A stretch of DNA of 39,664 nt from the IMG/VR virus record IMGVR_UViG_3300045999_001070, positions 1 through 39,664 of that record; one strand, written 5' to 3'. The notes under the pieces were generated by a model. That model was not told where the DNA came from. It was given only the letters and a program-made list of their open reading frames with translations, and ran no database searches. The position numbers and the translations under genes are program-made. Origin of the DNA: a virus. The first letter of the stretch is position 1, and every line of letters begins with the position of its first letter. Positions 24,629-32,270 of the stretch are shown here, piece by piece.

Positions 24629-24796
24629 ACCGCCGGGCTTTTCAACCGTCATGCGATTTTTAGTTCCTGTTGCAGCGGCATTTTTCAATCCACCCATTTG
24701 CGAAAAACGAGGCACATTGATAATTTGACCATTCTGCTGTGTGTTATCAGTTGGGTTTCGAGGTGCAGCAGCACCACGGGGTTTAAAAAGATCCAA
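24614..24796 (-). CDS. Small hypothetical protein with TTG start, 60 aa
   Basis: AAGGAG lies 7 nt before a TTG at 24796; no ATG is available nearby, and the next Met is residue 34. The peptide (MDLFKPRGAAAPRNPTDNTQ, a middle NVPRFSQMGG, and EKPGGKRVI at the end) is basic, Asn/Gly/Pro-rich and probably disordered. Similar short proteins sit near portal genes in related phages. The rare start and the terminator in its last codons suggest low or regulated expression. Confidence 0.6.
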   Translation of the reverse strand: MDLFKPRGAAAPRNPTDNTQQNGQIINVPRFSQMGGLKNAAATGTKNRMTVEKPGGKRVI

Positions 24797-24811
24797 AATA
24801 TTCTCCTTTAC

Positions 24812-25279
24812 CTATTGTAGGCGTTGCCACAGCTTGTTACGAACAATGTCAGATACGGTTTTGCCGTCAACACCATAAATTTTCCCAAGCTGTCTAAAAG
24901 AAAATTTACCAGTCTTGTATTCATTACGAATACTGATAACTTGCTCAGATTTTAATTTATTTCTTCCGTGATTTTCACCAAAGCTGTGATTTCCGCGTTT
25001 TCTAGACTCTCTATCTTTTGCGTTTTGTTTATAGTCGCCAAGATATAAATGATCTGGATTTACACAAAACGGATTATCACACTTATGCAAAACAAATTTA
25101 TTAATTGGTATTTCGCCTTTGTTTACTTCATACGAAAAACGATGAGCAAAAATCCAATCTCCATTACCCGTTGCAAATTTTCCGTACCCAAATTTATTTG
25201 TTGCAGCATTCCAAACATGACAATCCATAAAAGGTATTAACTCAATTTTTGAATTAAATCTTTCTTGGATTGTAGGCAT
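24812..25279 (-). CDS. HNH homing endonuclease in the structural operon, 155 aa
   Basis: Same architecture as the HNH protein at 2759-3214: HVWNAATNKFGYG, AHRFSYEV, HNH core VLHKCDNPFCVNPDHLYLG, then a basic linker and a C-terminal HTH (LKSEQVISIRNEYKTG and TVSDIVRNKLWQ). It is a free-standing mobile endonuclease inserted between the 145-aa and 60-aa genes without breaking either. AAGGAG precedes its ATG. Such genes usually cut near their insertion site in related phages and convert them. Confidence 0.87.
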   Translation of the reverse strand: MPTIQERFNSKIELIPFMDCHVWNAATNKFGYGKFATGNGDWIFAHRFSYEVNKGEIPINKFVLHKCDNPFCVNPDHLYLGDYKQNAKDRESRKRGNHSFGENHGRNKLKSEQVISIRNEYKTGKFSFRQLGKIYGVDGKTVSDIVRNKLWQRLQ

Positions 25280-25294
25280 GATTTCTCCTTAAAA

Positions 25295-25732
25295 TTACAT
25301 CATTCCGGGAACTGCTGGCGCAGCAGCCATTGCTTTGCCTTCAGGTGTGGCTCCCCCTGCTTGCGGCAAGGTTTGCAACATTTGCAAAATTTCAGATTTT
25401 TTAAGTTCTTCCATACCATCAGAGCTTTTGCCTGTTAGTTCGGATAATACTTTAATTGCTGAAATAACTTTTTTGCCTTCTGCTGAATCAACGCCGATAG
25501 CTGGTAGTGCGCGTTTAATTAAATCCATTGCCAGCCCAAGATTAACCATCGCTCCCTCTTTAGAACCCATTTTCTGTTCTGGAGTGGACATAGGTGCTGC
25601 CATTGGGGATGAGGATTCTTCGGTTTCGACTTCTTCTGCTTCGCCTTCTTCCATTTCTGGAGCTTCAGGAGCAGGTTTTGATGCTTTTTGCTCCCCCATG
25701 AGGCGCATAATTTCTTCAGATGAGACAGCCAT
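25295..25732 (-). CDS. Acidic protein downstream of the portal gene, scaffold/assembly type, 145 aa
   Basis: The N-terminal half is acidic and disordered (PEAPEMEEGEAEEVETEESS). The C-terminal half is helical and hydrophobic (MVNLGLAMDLIKRALPAIGV, KVISAIKVLSELTG), with a Pro/Gly/Met-rich end. Such proteins downstream of portals often act in procapsid assembly, but no motif proves it. A promoter-like pair lies upstream at 25760-25788, so it may start a transcription unit. Confidence 0.58.
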   Translation of the reverse strand: MAVSSEEIMRLMGEQKASKPAPEAPEMEEGEAEEVETEESSSPMAAPMSTPEQKMGSKEGAMVNLGLAMDLIKRALPAIGVDSAEGKKVISAIKVLSELTGKSSDGMEELKKSEILQMLQTLPQAGGATPEGKAMAAAPAVPGMM

Positions 25733-25759
25733 AATAACTCCGTATGAAATTTGACAATA

Positions 25760-25788
25760 GAAATAAACAAATTAGAAAGCTTTGTCAA
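25760..25788 (-). promoter_or_regulatory. Candidate leftward sigma70-like promoter inside the late operon
   Basis: On the leftward strand a consensus TTGACA (plus 25783-25788) is followed after 17 nt by TATTTC (plus 25760-25765), a weak -10. The 62-bp gap is long for this densely packed region. A 7-bp inverted repeat (TTGACAA at 25751-25757, TTGTCAA at 25782-25788) spans the promoter and could be an operator. Evidence is sequence pattern only. Confidence 0.4.
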
Positions 25789-25794
25789 GTTTTA

Positions 25795-25965
25795 TTATCT
25801 TTTCATGCGTCCATAGGAGCCTCTATTTGGGCTTCGCTCCTGATATGTGCCTAAACGCTGAACGCGATATTCCAAGTTTGGGCCTCGCTCTTCCTGCTTT
25901 AATTGACCGGAAGTAACTCTAGGCTGATCCGCTTTTGATGTGGTATCTACGCCAGTTGGGTTCAT
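25795..25965 (-). CDS. Small hypothetical protein after portal, 56 aa
   Basis: Starts by ATGA overlap with the portal stop. A polar peptide (MNPTGVDTTSKADQPRVTSG, then QLKQEERGPNLEYRVQRL) ending in a basic YGRMKR. No fold recognised; it is likely co-translated with the portal. The stop lies just upstream of the promoter-like site at 25760-25788. Confidence 0.62.
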   Translation of the reverse strand: MNPTGVDTTSKADQPRVTSGQLKQEERGPNLEYRVQRLGTYQERSPNRGSYGRMKR

Positions 25966-27620
25966 GCTACCTCCTGTAAATTTGGCGGTGAACTAGGTTT
26001 CGGCTGTTGTTGCTGCTGCTGTTGCTGTTGTTGCATCATAGCCATTTGTTCTTGTTTTTCTTTATTTTTTGCTAGTTTTTCTTTCAGCAATTGCTTCATT
26101 GGTGGTTCTAGCAAGTCTAGCAGACCTTCTTGGTCAATAGCACCAGCCTGATGCAGACTGAACGCTAAGCTTCTCAAGTCTTCAGTAAAGATTGGGCTAT
26201 TGCTATGAGCATCGACTTTTACAATATAGTCATCAGTAAATTGCTCAGGAATGAAATTATTACCATCATCATCTTTCAGCATGATTGGCTGGTATTTTTG
26301 TATGCACTTTAAGTAAAGTGTTGCTACTTTTTCAAGTGCGTCTTCAATAATCAGTGCGCGTTTCTTTGCTCTAGAACTACCAAGTCTTGATAGCGATTCT
26401 GCATGAGACTTAGAGCGAACTCCTGCTTCACCGCGACCAGCCAACACGGGAGTAATACCGCTTGCTTCTGCAAACATTGAGTCCACTTCTCTGATGACTT
26501 CAAAGAGATCGTTTGGAATGTTTGGCGCAAGACGTTCGACCTTTGCACTTGGCATATCACTAGCAAGCAGACCGCCAGCGCGATTAAGTGCAAAGTTCTT
26601 TTCATCCAAGATACCGTTAAAACCCATCAGTGCGGTAGGAGGCGATACTTGTTTCGACAGCAAATCAAGAATCTCGCCCATACGTTTGTTGCGTAGCTCT
26701 TGCAAAAATACTAATCGTTGTACTTCACTCTGTCCCCAATAATAATCGTACTGAGGATTAGGGCAGAACTGTACAAAAGGCAACTCGCCTTTTAGGAACA
26801 TTTTTTCGCCCGGACGGTCATAAATAATAACGTCTGGATCAGCAATAGTTACGCATTGGTAATCGCCAATCTCGTCGTTAAACGCCCATAGTTCGTGCAT
26901 CTCAACGGTGTCTTCAGCAACTCTGGCTTTATAACGATTCATGCCAGACAAATCCATATTGACGTTACCCATCATGCTTGGATCAGTCTGCGACATGATG
27001 ATGCGGTCTATACCTTCGGGAATATCACTGGACTGTTCGTGGAATGATGAAGATACACGTTTCAAAATGCTGTCACGTTTAGGGTGAGCGTACAGTCTGG
27101 AATACAAGTCAGACTTTGTAATGTAGTACGTATGGACTAAGGCTTCTTGTCTGTCTGTGTACGGTGTGTCTTCACGTAATACGCCAATCGCACCCGGATC
27201 GACCATGTATGGATTCAAACTTCCACCGGGGCCAATAATGAGTTTGGTATATGAGGTGTTGTAGCACAGTGACCATAGCAAAGCGTTCGAGCAAACTTGG
27301 TCAGTATTTGAGCGCAGCCAATCATCATTAAGAAGCCGCTGCATTGAGTTAATTTTTCTTTGTTCGCCAGCTTGTACAGCAGCACCTAAATCAATTGAAA
27401 AACGTGTTGTCTCAGCAGAATATAAAAAGCTGCTTAGTTGATCTATGTGCGGATAAATTTTATTAAAAATGGCTGGCGCGTCTTCTGGAGCTGAACCAAA
27501 AAGAAAGTACGAGCGCAGTGCTGCGTAATCAGATTTACGCTCTTGCCTTGAGATTAAACATTTTCCTATGAGATCAAGATAGAACTGCTCTCTCTGTAGA
27601 GGCTCTGACGGGATTCTCAT
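25962..27620 (-). CDS. Portal protein
   Basis: A 552-residue protein with the pattern of podovirus-type portals. The N-terminal region has ERKSDYAALRSYFLFG and NKIYPHIDQLSSFLYSAE, a clip/stem part has WGQSEVQRLVFLQELRNKRM, and the crown helices include REVDSMFAEASGITPVLAGR. It would form the dodecameric ring through which terminase pumps DNA. The C-terminus ends in a run of ten Gln residues (about residues 530-541), encoded mostly by CAA/CAG, then a Pro-rich tail. It lies two genes after terminase, as usual. ATGA overlaps at both ends. Confidence 0.8.
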   Translation of the reverse strand: MRIPSEPLQREQFYLDLIGKCLISRQERKSDYAALRSYFLFGSAPEDAPAIFNKIYPHIDQLSSFLYSAETTRFSIDLGAAVQAGEQRKINSMQRLLNDDWLRSNTDQVCSNALLWSLCYNTSYTKLIIGPGGSLNPYMVDPGAIGVLREDTPYTDRQEALVHTYYITKSDLYSRLYAHPKRDSILKRVSSSFHEQSSDIPEGIDRIIMSQTDPSMMGNVNMDLSGMNRYKARVAEDTVEMHELWAFNDEIGDYQCVTIADPDVIIYDRPGEKMFLKGELPFVQFCPNPQYDYYWGQSEVQRLVFLQELRNKRMGEILDLLSKQVSPPTALMGFNGILDEKNFALNRAGGLLASDMPSAKVERLAPNIPNDLFEVIREVDSMFAEASGITPVLAGRGEAGVRSKSHAESLSRLGSSRAKKRALIIEDALEKVATLYLKCIQKYQPIMLKDDDGNNFIPEQFTDDYIVKVDAHSNSPIFTEDLRSLAFSLHQAGAIDQEGLLDLLEPPMKQLLKEKLAKNKEKQEQMAMMQQQQQQQQQQPKPSSPPNLQEVA

Positions 27621-28096
27621 TTTTTATCCAATGATAAATTGTCTTGGTCTTGCATATAACTCGCAGGACGGGGTGGTGTCAAGTTCCCAACTTGGCTTGG
27701 CATGATACCAACTTGCTCACCAGCAACGGAAGGGAACATATTTCCTCTTAATAAGTTGCCCATTTCTAGTTTACCACCAGCTCCACCCCATATTGCAGCA
27801 TCTCCTGCGCGTGGTTCGCGTGGAGGTTCTGGTACTCCCTTTGGATTTGGCTTGTTATTGCGTGAATAATACCCTGCTTGACTGTCACCTTCTCTTGCAG
27901 ACTTGATATTTGTCATGTTGAAGTCGAGTGCAAGCTGGTTTAGTGTCTTGTCGTTGTGTTTTGTGGTGTCAGACTTGGTTCCAACGGGTTGTAAGAACAC
28001 CATTTGGACGTTTTCACTGCATCCATCAGGGCAAATAGGCTCCCAAGCCTCAAAAAACCCATGTAAATCACACTTATAATCGTGCATAACGCTCAT
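27617..28096 (-). CDS. Zinc-ribbon-like phage protein, 159 aa
   Basis: The N-terminal YKCDLHGFFEAWEPICPDGC (from residue 7) looks like a small metal-binding ribbon (Cys/His/Cys/Cys). The rest is Pro/Gly/Asn-rich and probably disordered (KPNPKGVPEPPREPRAGD). Proteins with this start are common between terminase and portal genes in similar phages and remain unnamed. AAGGGGAG precedes the ATG at 28096; a Met two codons downstream of the second Val would be a weaker start. Confidence 0.65.
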   Translation of the reverse strand: MSVMHDYKCDLHGFFEAWEPICPDGCSENVQMVFLQPVGTKSDTTKHNDKTLNQLALDFNMTNIKSAREGDSQAGYYSRNNKPNPKGVPEPPREPRAGDAAIWGGAGGKLEMGNLLRGNMFPSVAGEQVGIMPSQVGNLTPPRPASYMQDQDNLSLDKK

Positions 28097-28098
28097 AT

Positions 28099-28503
28099 CT
28101 ATCTCCCCTTAATTTGCTCATCTAAACGGTAATCTGAGTAATCTAACCTGTTTTTAAGCCCTAATTTGAGCTTAATTCCATCATTTCCTAGCTGCAAGCC
28201 ATATCCACGCACAATAACGGGCTTTGGAGTCTTCCTCCACTCCAGCCATTTCTGTCCAAACCGGATCATTACGGCTACTTCTCCGTTTTTCCACGCTAAA
28301 TACGCCTTAGAAACGCGTCTTTGCACCAATTCCGTCATGTGAGTTCGGTCATAGAAGAACATATCGTCCATTCTTGCCTTATCTACCCCGGATAACTCGT
28401 AAAACAGGCGCATAGGGATGCCGCGCTTCTTATCTGCGCGAAATCGTTTCATGATTTGCTTTAATTCCTCTTTAGGAATGATGTAATTGTCATTACTGTC
28501 CAT
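28099..28503 (-). CDS. Basic helical protein next to terminase, 134 aa
   Basis: Lys/Arg-rich helices (KQIMKRFRADKKRG, PMRLFYELSGVDKARMDDMF, RVSKAYLAWKNGEVAVMIRF) could form a helix-turn-helix DNA-binding unit. It starts 11 bp inside the terminase gene end. A DNA-recognition role in packaging is possible, but order differs from the usual small-then-large terminase layout, so I do not call it TerS. Reports of this protein in relatives are as hypothetical. Confidence 0.6.
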   Translation of the reverse strand: MDSNDNYIIPKEELKQIMKRFRADKKRGIPMRLFYELSGVDKARMDDMFFYDRTHMTELVQRRVSKAYLAWKNGEVAVMIRFGQKWLEWRKTPKPVIVRGYGLQLGNDGIKLKLGLKNRLDYSDYRLDEQIKGR

Positions 28504-30253
28504 AAACTCCTATCCTTTTCAGGTAGTCGGATACTGTTCTGCCCACAACAATCTGTTCTGGCGTACTGTCTTCCTGCGTTCTGCTGACATTCCTTGTAAT
28601 TTTCTGTGCAATTAAGCGAGGCTGGAGCTGTTCTGCATACGCAGCACAAGCCAAAGCAGTCGCCATGACACGATCATCCTTATTCCTACCAGATGCCAGA
28701 ATAGAACCGCCATCACGCACGATGGTTTTCATCTCATCTATCAATTCCGTAGAGGTAATCGTCATCATTCCGCGCTCGAAGTAGTCTTTCATGTAGGAAA
28801 GCATACGTTCTTTGCTGGCAGAGGTAGTCAACCAGCCAATAGAGTTAGATAAGCCACCCATTGTGTCGTTACGTCGCCAGATGTAATTGCTCATTGAACC
28901 CAATACGTCCATCAGTTGATGTCCGGTTTTACCGCCCAACGCTGCCGCCTGTCGTTTTAGGTTACGTAGCTCGTTTATGACTGCCTGACCGGGGCCATTT
29001 ACCTCTAAGTTTAATGTGGAGTTTTTGTATGCGCCAGCTAGGTGGGCAATTACCCACGCAAACTGGTAGGTATTCATCTCTGGTGTAGCAAACTCTGCAA
29101 CTTGCTCCATACCGTCAGCATAGCAACGGAACACTTGTATGCAAAAGCGATCAGCCCAATCAGAACTGCCATAGGCAGGATCAGCACCAATGACATAAAA
29201 AGCTGTATCAATGGGTTCCTCCCATACGTTTAGGGTAGCCATTCTGTCTGTCGATTTTAAAACTTCTGTATCTATAAAGTTAGCACCCATGCTGTAGCGG
29301 TAGTGGTCGCACTTAATCTGCTTGGCTATCTTCATAGCGTCCGTACAACGGGCATTAGAGAAGAAGCTAGTGCCTGTCATGATGAAGGCATAGTCTTCCG
29401 TAGGTGGAAACTCTTGATACATCAACGCATCATCTTTGATGCCTTCGTAGAGCTTCCAGCGCCACCAAGCAATCTGCCGAGAGTTGATCTCTACGTTGTA
29501 GAGTTTCTTAATATCTCGCGTCCACTCTTTTTCTTCTGGCGTTAGCTTTCCATCCCAATACACTTTGTAGAGATTAGATTCGCCGGGTACAGAGTAGAGT
29601 TGGTTACGCCACCAGCCGCAGAAGATAGCGTGTTGAGAACGTGCGCGTTTAGCAGTGACGTACATATCGTGGAACATATTAAATCCACGCGCTGTGGACT
29701 CGAAGATATACAGTCGCTTCTCGTTGGTTTCAGCAAGGGATGCTAAGAGGGACGCTAATCCTTCCTCGTCACCCCACGACGAAGTTTCAGTTCCGTGAAG
29801 GAATGTAATACCCTTGCCACGACCAAGACTTCCTTTCGCTCTAAGCCCTGCGACTTGATAAAAGATTCGACTTCTGTTCTTGAGTGCAAGCGAGTTTCTA
29901 TTGTGTGAGAGTATGGGTATCTTGTACTCTTTTGGCAAACCATCCATATAGGCCGTGAGTGTTCCTTTGAACATATCGCGGTTTTCTTCAGTATCTGTGA
30001 CCAGTGTTCCATTAAGTCCATTGTTTAAATAATGCCAGTAGAGGTCGAGGGCTAGAGAAATAGTGGTAATACCAAGCTGTCGGCCTTTCAAGATAACGAA
30101 GAAGTGAATGTTATCTTTTAAGCCCTGCGTTATTTCATCCATTACATACGTCTGCGTACCTAATAAATTATCTAGGTTACGCAAGCCTTGTTCTTTTGTT
30201 TCAATTTGCAACTTAGAACAAAACTTATAAAACTGGTTGAGATTAAAATTCAT
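28493..30253 (-). CDS. terL: Terminase large subunit
   Basis: A 586-residue packaging motor with ATPase and nuclease domains. A deviant Walker A is visible at KGRQLGIT (56-63), a probable Walker B at FLHGTE (151-156) and a coupling motif ESTARG (185-190). The nuclease domain starts around 355 with GADPAYG (356-362), whose Asp is a metal ligand, and later acidic residues follow (NLEVNGPG and NKDDRVMATALACAAYAEQL). It cuts concatemeric DNA and pumps it through the portal. The domain type points to headful packaging, in line with a circularly permuted genome, though family placement would need a search. Confidence 0.85.
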   Translation of the reverse strand: MNFNLNQFYKFCSKLQIETKEQGLRNLDNLLGTQTYVMDEITQGLKDNIHFFVILKGRQLGITTISLALDLYWHYLNNGLNGTLVTDTEENRDMFKGTLTAYMDGLPKEYKIPILSHNRNSLALKNRSRIFYQVAGLRAKGSLGRGKGITFLHGTETSSWGDEEGLASLLASLAETNEKRLYIFESTARGFNMFHDMYVTAKRARSQHAIFCGWWRNQLYSVPGESNLYKVYWDGKLTPEEKEWTRDIKKLYNVEINSRQIAWWRWKLYEGIKDDALMYQEFPPTEDYAFIMTGTSFFSNARCTDAMKIAKQIKCDHYRYSMGANFIDTEVLKSTDRMATLNVWEEPIDTAFYVIGADPAYGSSDWADRFCIQVFRCYADGMEQVAEFATPEMNTYQFAWVIAHLAGAYKNSTLNLEVNGPGQAVINELRNLKRQAAALGGKTGHQLMDVLGSMSNYIWRRNDTMGGLSNSIGWLTTSASKERMLSYMKDYFERGMMTITSTELIDEMKTIVRDGGSILASGRNKDDRVMATALACAAYAEQLQPRLIAQKITRNVSRTQEDSTPEQIVVGRTVSDYLKRIGVYGQ

Positions 30254-30254
30254 A

Positions 30255-31034
30255 TTATTGAATTATTTTATAGTTATAGTGTTTTGAGAATAGGTCATAC
30301 GCTTGGCTTTCAAACGGAATAGTTTTTGTCTGTTCTTTGTTTAAATGCCACAAGATAGTGCTCTCATCTAGTAGCGTTCTAAATCGGCTGTGATGACCAA
30401 AAATCTTATGCGTGTTATCTAAGTCATGCACCTGATCGAACAAATGTTCAAACGAAAATAACTTGGCTTCATCATCTGGTGCAAACTTAACGCCTACTGA
30501 TTCAAGCGCAGGACGCAGGAAGGCTGTTAGCTGTATGTCTTCATTATTGAGTTTGTGATCTTCATACCTAGACGGCATGATTCCATTTTTAACTAATGCA
30601 GACAGTAGCTTTTTACTGCGAAGACTAAACCCACCGTTTTGCACAATAGTGACGTTTGGATTTCCTATCCACTGGTAGTTAGTAACGAAGTTATTATTAA
30701 CCAATCCAGCGTGTGTCAGTCCACCTATATAGTCATACTCTAGCCATTCGTCTTTCCAGTTGTCTGCATTTAGCGCCCATCCATCATGCTGAACAATCAA
30801 GGCGTAGTCTGTATCTATATAGTTCCATAAACTAAACATACAGAAACTACTGTAGGCAAAGTAATCCATAGGTGCAGTAATCTTCTGCGGAACATCACAG
30901 CTAATATATTTGTTAGTAATCAATAGTTGTTTTGATCCCGGCAAACAAGCAGCAGTTTTACGTAACGCAGGTAAGGCTTTCATTCCTTGATTATTGCCGT
31001 AGATAGCAACAACAGTAATGTTGTCGTAGTTCAT
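30255..31034 (-). CDS. DUF5672-like glycosyltransferase-type protein
   Basis: A 259-residue protein with DYALIVQHDGWALN, WLEYDYIGG and VQNGGFSLRSKKLL, the core features of DUF5672 proteins, considered GT-A-like transferases. QHDG replaces a plain DxD. Its stop adjoins the terminase start and its own start overlaps the methyltransferase gene by ATGA, so the two act as a pair upstream of packaging genes. Possible targets are virion glycoproteins or surface glycans; neither is shown. Confidence 0.72.
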   Translation of the reverse strand: MNYDNITVVAIYGNNQGMKALPALRKTAACLPGSKQLLITNKYISCDVPQKITAPMDYFAYSSFCMFSLWNYIDTDYALIVQHDGWALNADNWKDEWLEYDYIGGLTHAGLVNNNFVTNYQWIGNPNVTIVQNGGFSLRSKKLLSALVKNGIMPSRYEDHKLNNEDIQLTAFLRPALESVGVKFAPDDEAKLFSFEHLFDQVHDLDNTHKIFGHHSRFRTLLDESTILWHLNKEQTKTIPFESQAYDLFSKHYNYKIIQ

Positions 31035-31543
31035 TTAATCCCCCAAAAGTACAGATCATGCGCTTGGTCATCTACGCTAAACGCATACTCTTTAAACGCG
31101 CTGAGATCACAAGCAGAGCGAACATCCTCCTCCGTTAAGTTCTTGTAGTATTCACCGCAGTAGGGAGCGTCATGCGGGCTTGTACGGGGCGTTCCGTGTT
31201 CTGCCCTACCTAATGTCGCGCAGGAGAAGAAAACTAGTCCAGAGGACATTCTGACCATATTGGTAAACGTAGCTATCCACTCAGGGTTGTGTTCAAAACA
31301 TTCACAGCTTGCAACCACATCAAAGCTTTCATCTTGGTAGGCAAGGTTCTCGCCTCTGGCAACCAAGTCCACATCTTTCCCCGGCCCAATATCGACACCC
31401 ACATAAAGGCACTGCTGGAAGAACTCTCGTATAGAGCCATTAATGTTTAGGCTTCCAATCTCCAGCACATTCTTGCGGATAAAGTAATCAGGAAACTTCT
31501 CCCTCAAGCTTGCAACAAACTGCATTTGTGCAGGATGACTCAT
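31031..31543 (-). CDS. Class I SAM-dependent methyltransferase
   Basis: A 170-residue protein with NVLEIGSLNINGS (motif I, about 25-37), YVGVDIGPGKDVDLV (the acidic end of beta2, Asp51) and ESFDVVASCECFEH (motif IV region). This is the Methyltransf_11 type, used on small molecules, glycans or proteins, rather than a DNA methylase with NPPY/DPPY, which is absent. Coupling to the DUF5672-like gene suggests joint sugar modification, by inference. Confidence 0.78.
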   Translation of the reverse strand: MSHPAQMQFVASLREKFPDYFIRKNVLEIGSLNINGSIREFFQQCLYVGVDIGPGKDVDLVARGENLAYQDESFDVVASCECFEHNPEWIATFTNMVRMSSGLVFFSCATLGRAEHGTPRTSPHDAPYCGEYYKNLTEEDVRSACDLSAFKEYAFSVDDQAHDLYFWGIK

Positions 31544-31791
31544 TTCTTTCTTCTTTCACCATCAAAGTTATCCAGATTCCAGTTGGCAATACGAAGCCTA
31601 GCTTCCTTGTCTTTCGCCACCCGCAGAAGCTCGTCCACTATCTCTGGCCTATACACCTCTCTCCACAGCTTTACTAACGCGATCTTCTCATCAGGTTTTA
31701 TAGCCTTTATGGCTCTGTTCATCTCATTTTTCAAGATACGTCTGGAGAGCAATAACTCCTCCTTGTACTTATCCTGCGTAGAGTTCTCCAT
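31540..31791 (-). CDS. Charged helical hypothetical protein, 83 aa
   Basis: Almost all helix, Lys/Arg/Glu-rich (YKEELLLSRRILKNEMNRAI, PDEKIALVKLWREVYRPEIV, ARLRIANWNLDNFDG). Its site before the packaging genes would fit a small terminase-like DNA-binding protein, but there is no motif I can recognise. ATGA overlap with the methyltransferase. Its start lies 23 bp inside the preceding gene. Confidence 0.6.
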   Translation of the reverse strand: MENSTQDKYKEELLLSRRILKNEMNRAIKAIKPDEKIALVKLWREVYRPEIVDELLRVAKDKEARLRIANWNLDNFDGERRKK

Positions 31792-31972
31792 TTAGCACCT
31801 TCTTCATTCTCGACATCTCAGAGAGACATTCAGCCAACAAACCAGCAGAACGGGCTTGCTGACGACGCAACTCCATCACCAGCTCAGCATGGTTCATGCG
31901 ACGTACTTGATTCCAGTAGTCATCCGCTTCCATATCCACATAGTCTTCATGCAACTCAATAACATTACTCAT
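31769..31972 (-). CDS. Hypothetical helical protein, 67 aa
   Basis: GGAGG lies 6 nt before the ATG at 31972, which overlaps the upstream stop by ATGA; an earlier in-frame ATG at 31984 lacks such a site. MSNVIELHEDYVDMEADDYW is followed by an amphipathic helix (AELVMELRRQQARSAGLLAE). No family recognised. Confidence 0.6.
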   Translation of the reverse strand: MSNVIELHEDYVDMEADDYWNQVRRMNHAELVMELRRQQARSAGLLAECLSEMSRMKKVLNGELYAG

Positions 31973-32202
31973 TCTGACCTCCATACACGTATCCCATCAC
32001 CCTCACGGCGAGCAATAAACTTCACACCCAACTTCTTACCCGCCCTCCAATTACCGTTCAACACAACCTGCATCTGCACACCCTCAACGTAAAAGCTCTG
32101 CCCTACACCCATCTCCGCATACGGATAGCGTCTTACTACCCTCGCACCCGGCATAGGTACAGCATCATCAATAATAACTCCCATATCCTCACCTCTATCC
32201 AT
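31969..32202 (-). CDS. DUF7303-like small phage protein, 77 aa
   Basis: First gene of the leftward late operon. AGGAGGT sits 6 nt before the ATG. The motif PYAEMGVGQSFYVEG followed by GKKLGVKFIARREGDGIRVW matches a small phage and plasmid protein type I associate with DUF7303, of unknown function. Beta-rich and basic. A textbook terminator lies 42 bp upstream. Confidence 0.7.
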   Translation of the reverse strand: MDRGEDMGVIIDDAVPMPGARVVRRYPYAEMGVGQSFYVEGVQMQVVLNGNWRAGKKLGVKFIARREGDGIRVWRSE

Positions 32203-32243
32203 ATCAATACCTCCTAGCCATAATCATATACTACATACAGACG

Positions 32244-32270
32244 AAAAAAAACCCCAGTACAAGACCGGGG
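32244..32270 (-). terminator. Strong intrinsic terminator upstream of the late operon
   Basis: Leftward strand: CCCCGGT and ACTGGGG form a 7-bp stem (one G-T pair) with loop CTTGT, followed by eight T residues (A run at plus 32244-32251). It lies only 42 bp before the first late start codon, so it must end a transcript begun farther right, or be overridden for late transcription. Confidence 0.85.

Noticed and set aside
24812-25279. A group I intron around the HNH genes
   Set aside because: The neighbouring genes are complete and separate, with no split reading frame, so these endonucleases are free-standing.
28099-28503. Calling the 134-aa protein or the 83-aa protein (31540-31791) terminase small subunit
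   Set aside because: Both are basic and helical and lie near terminase, but neither shows a motif that decides it.
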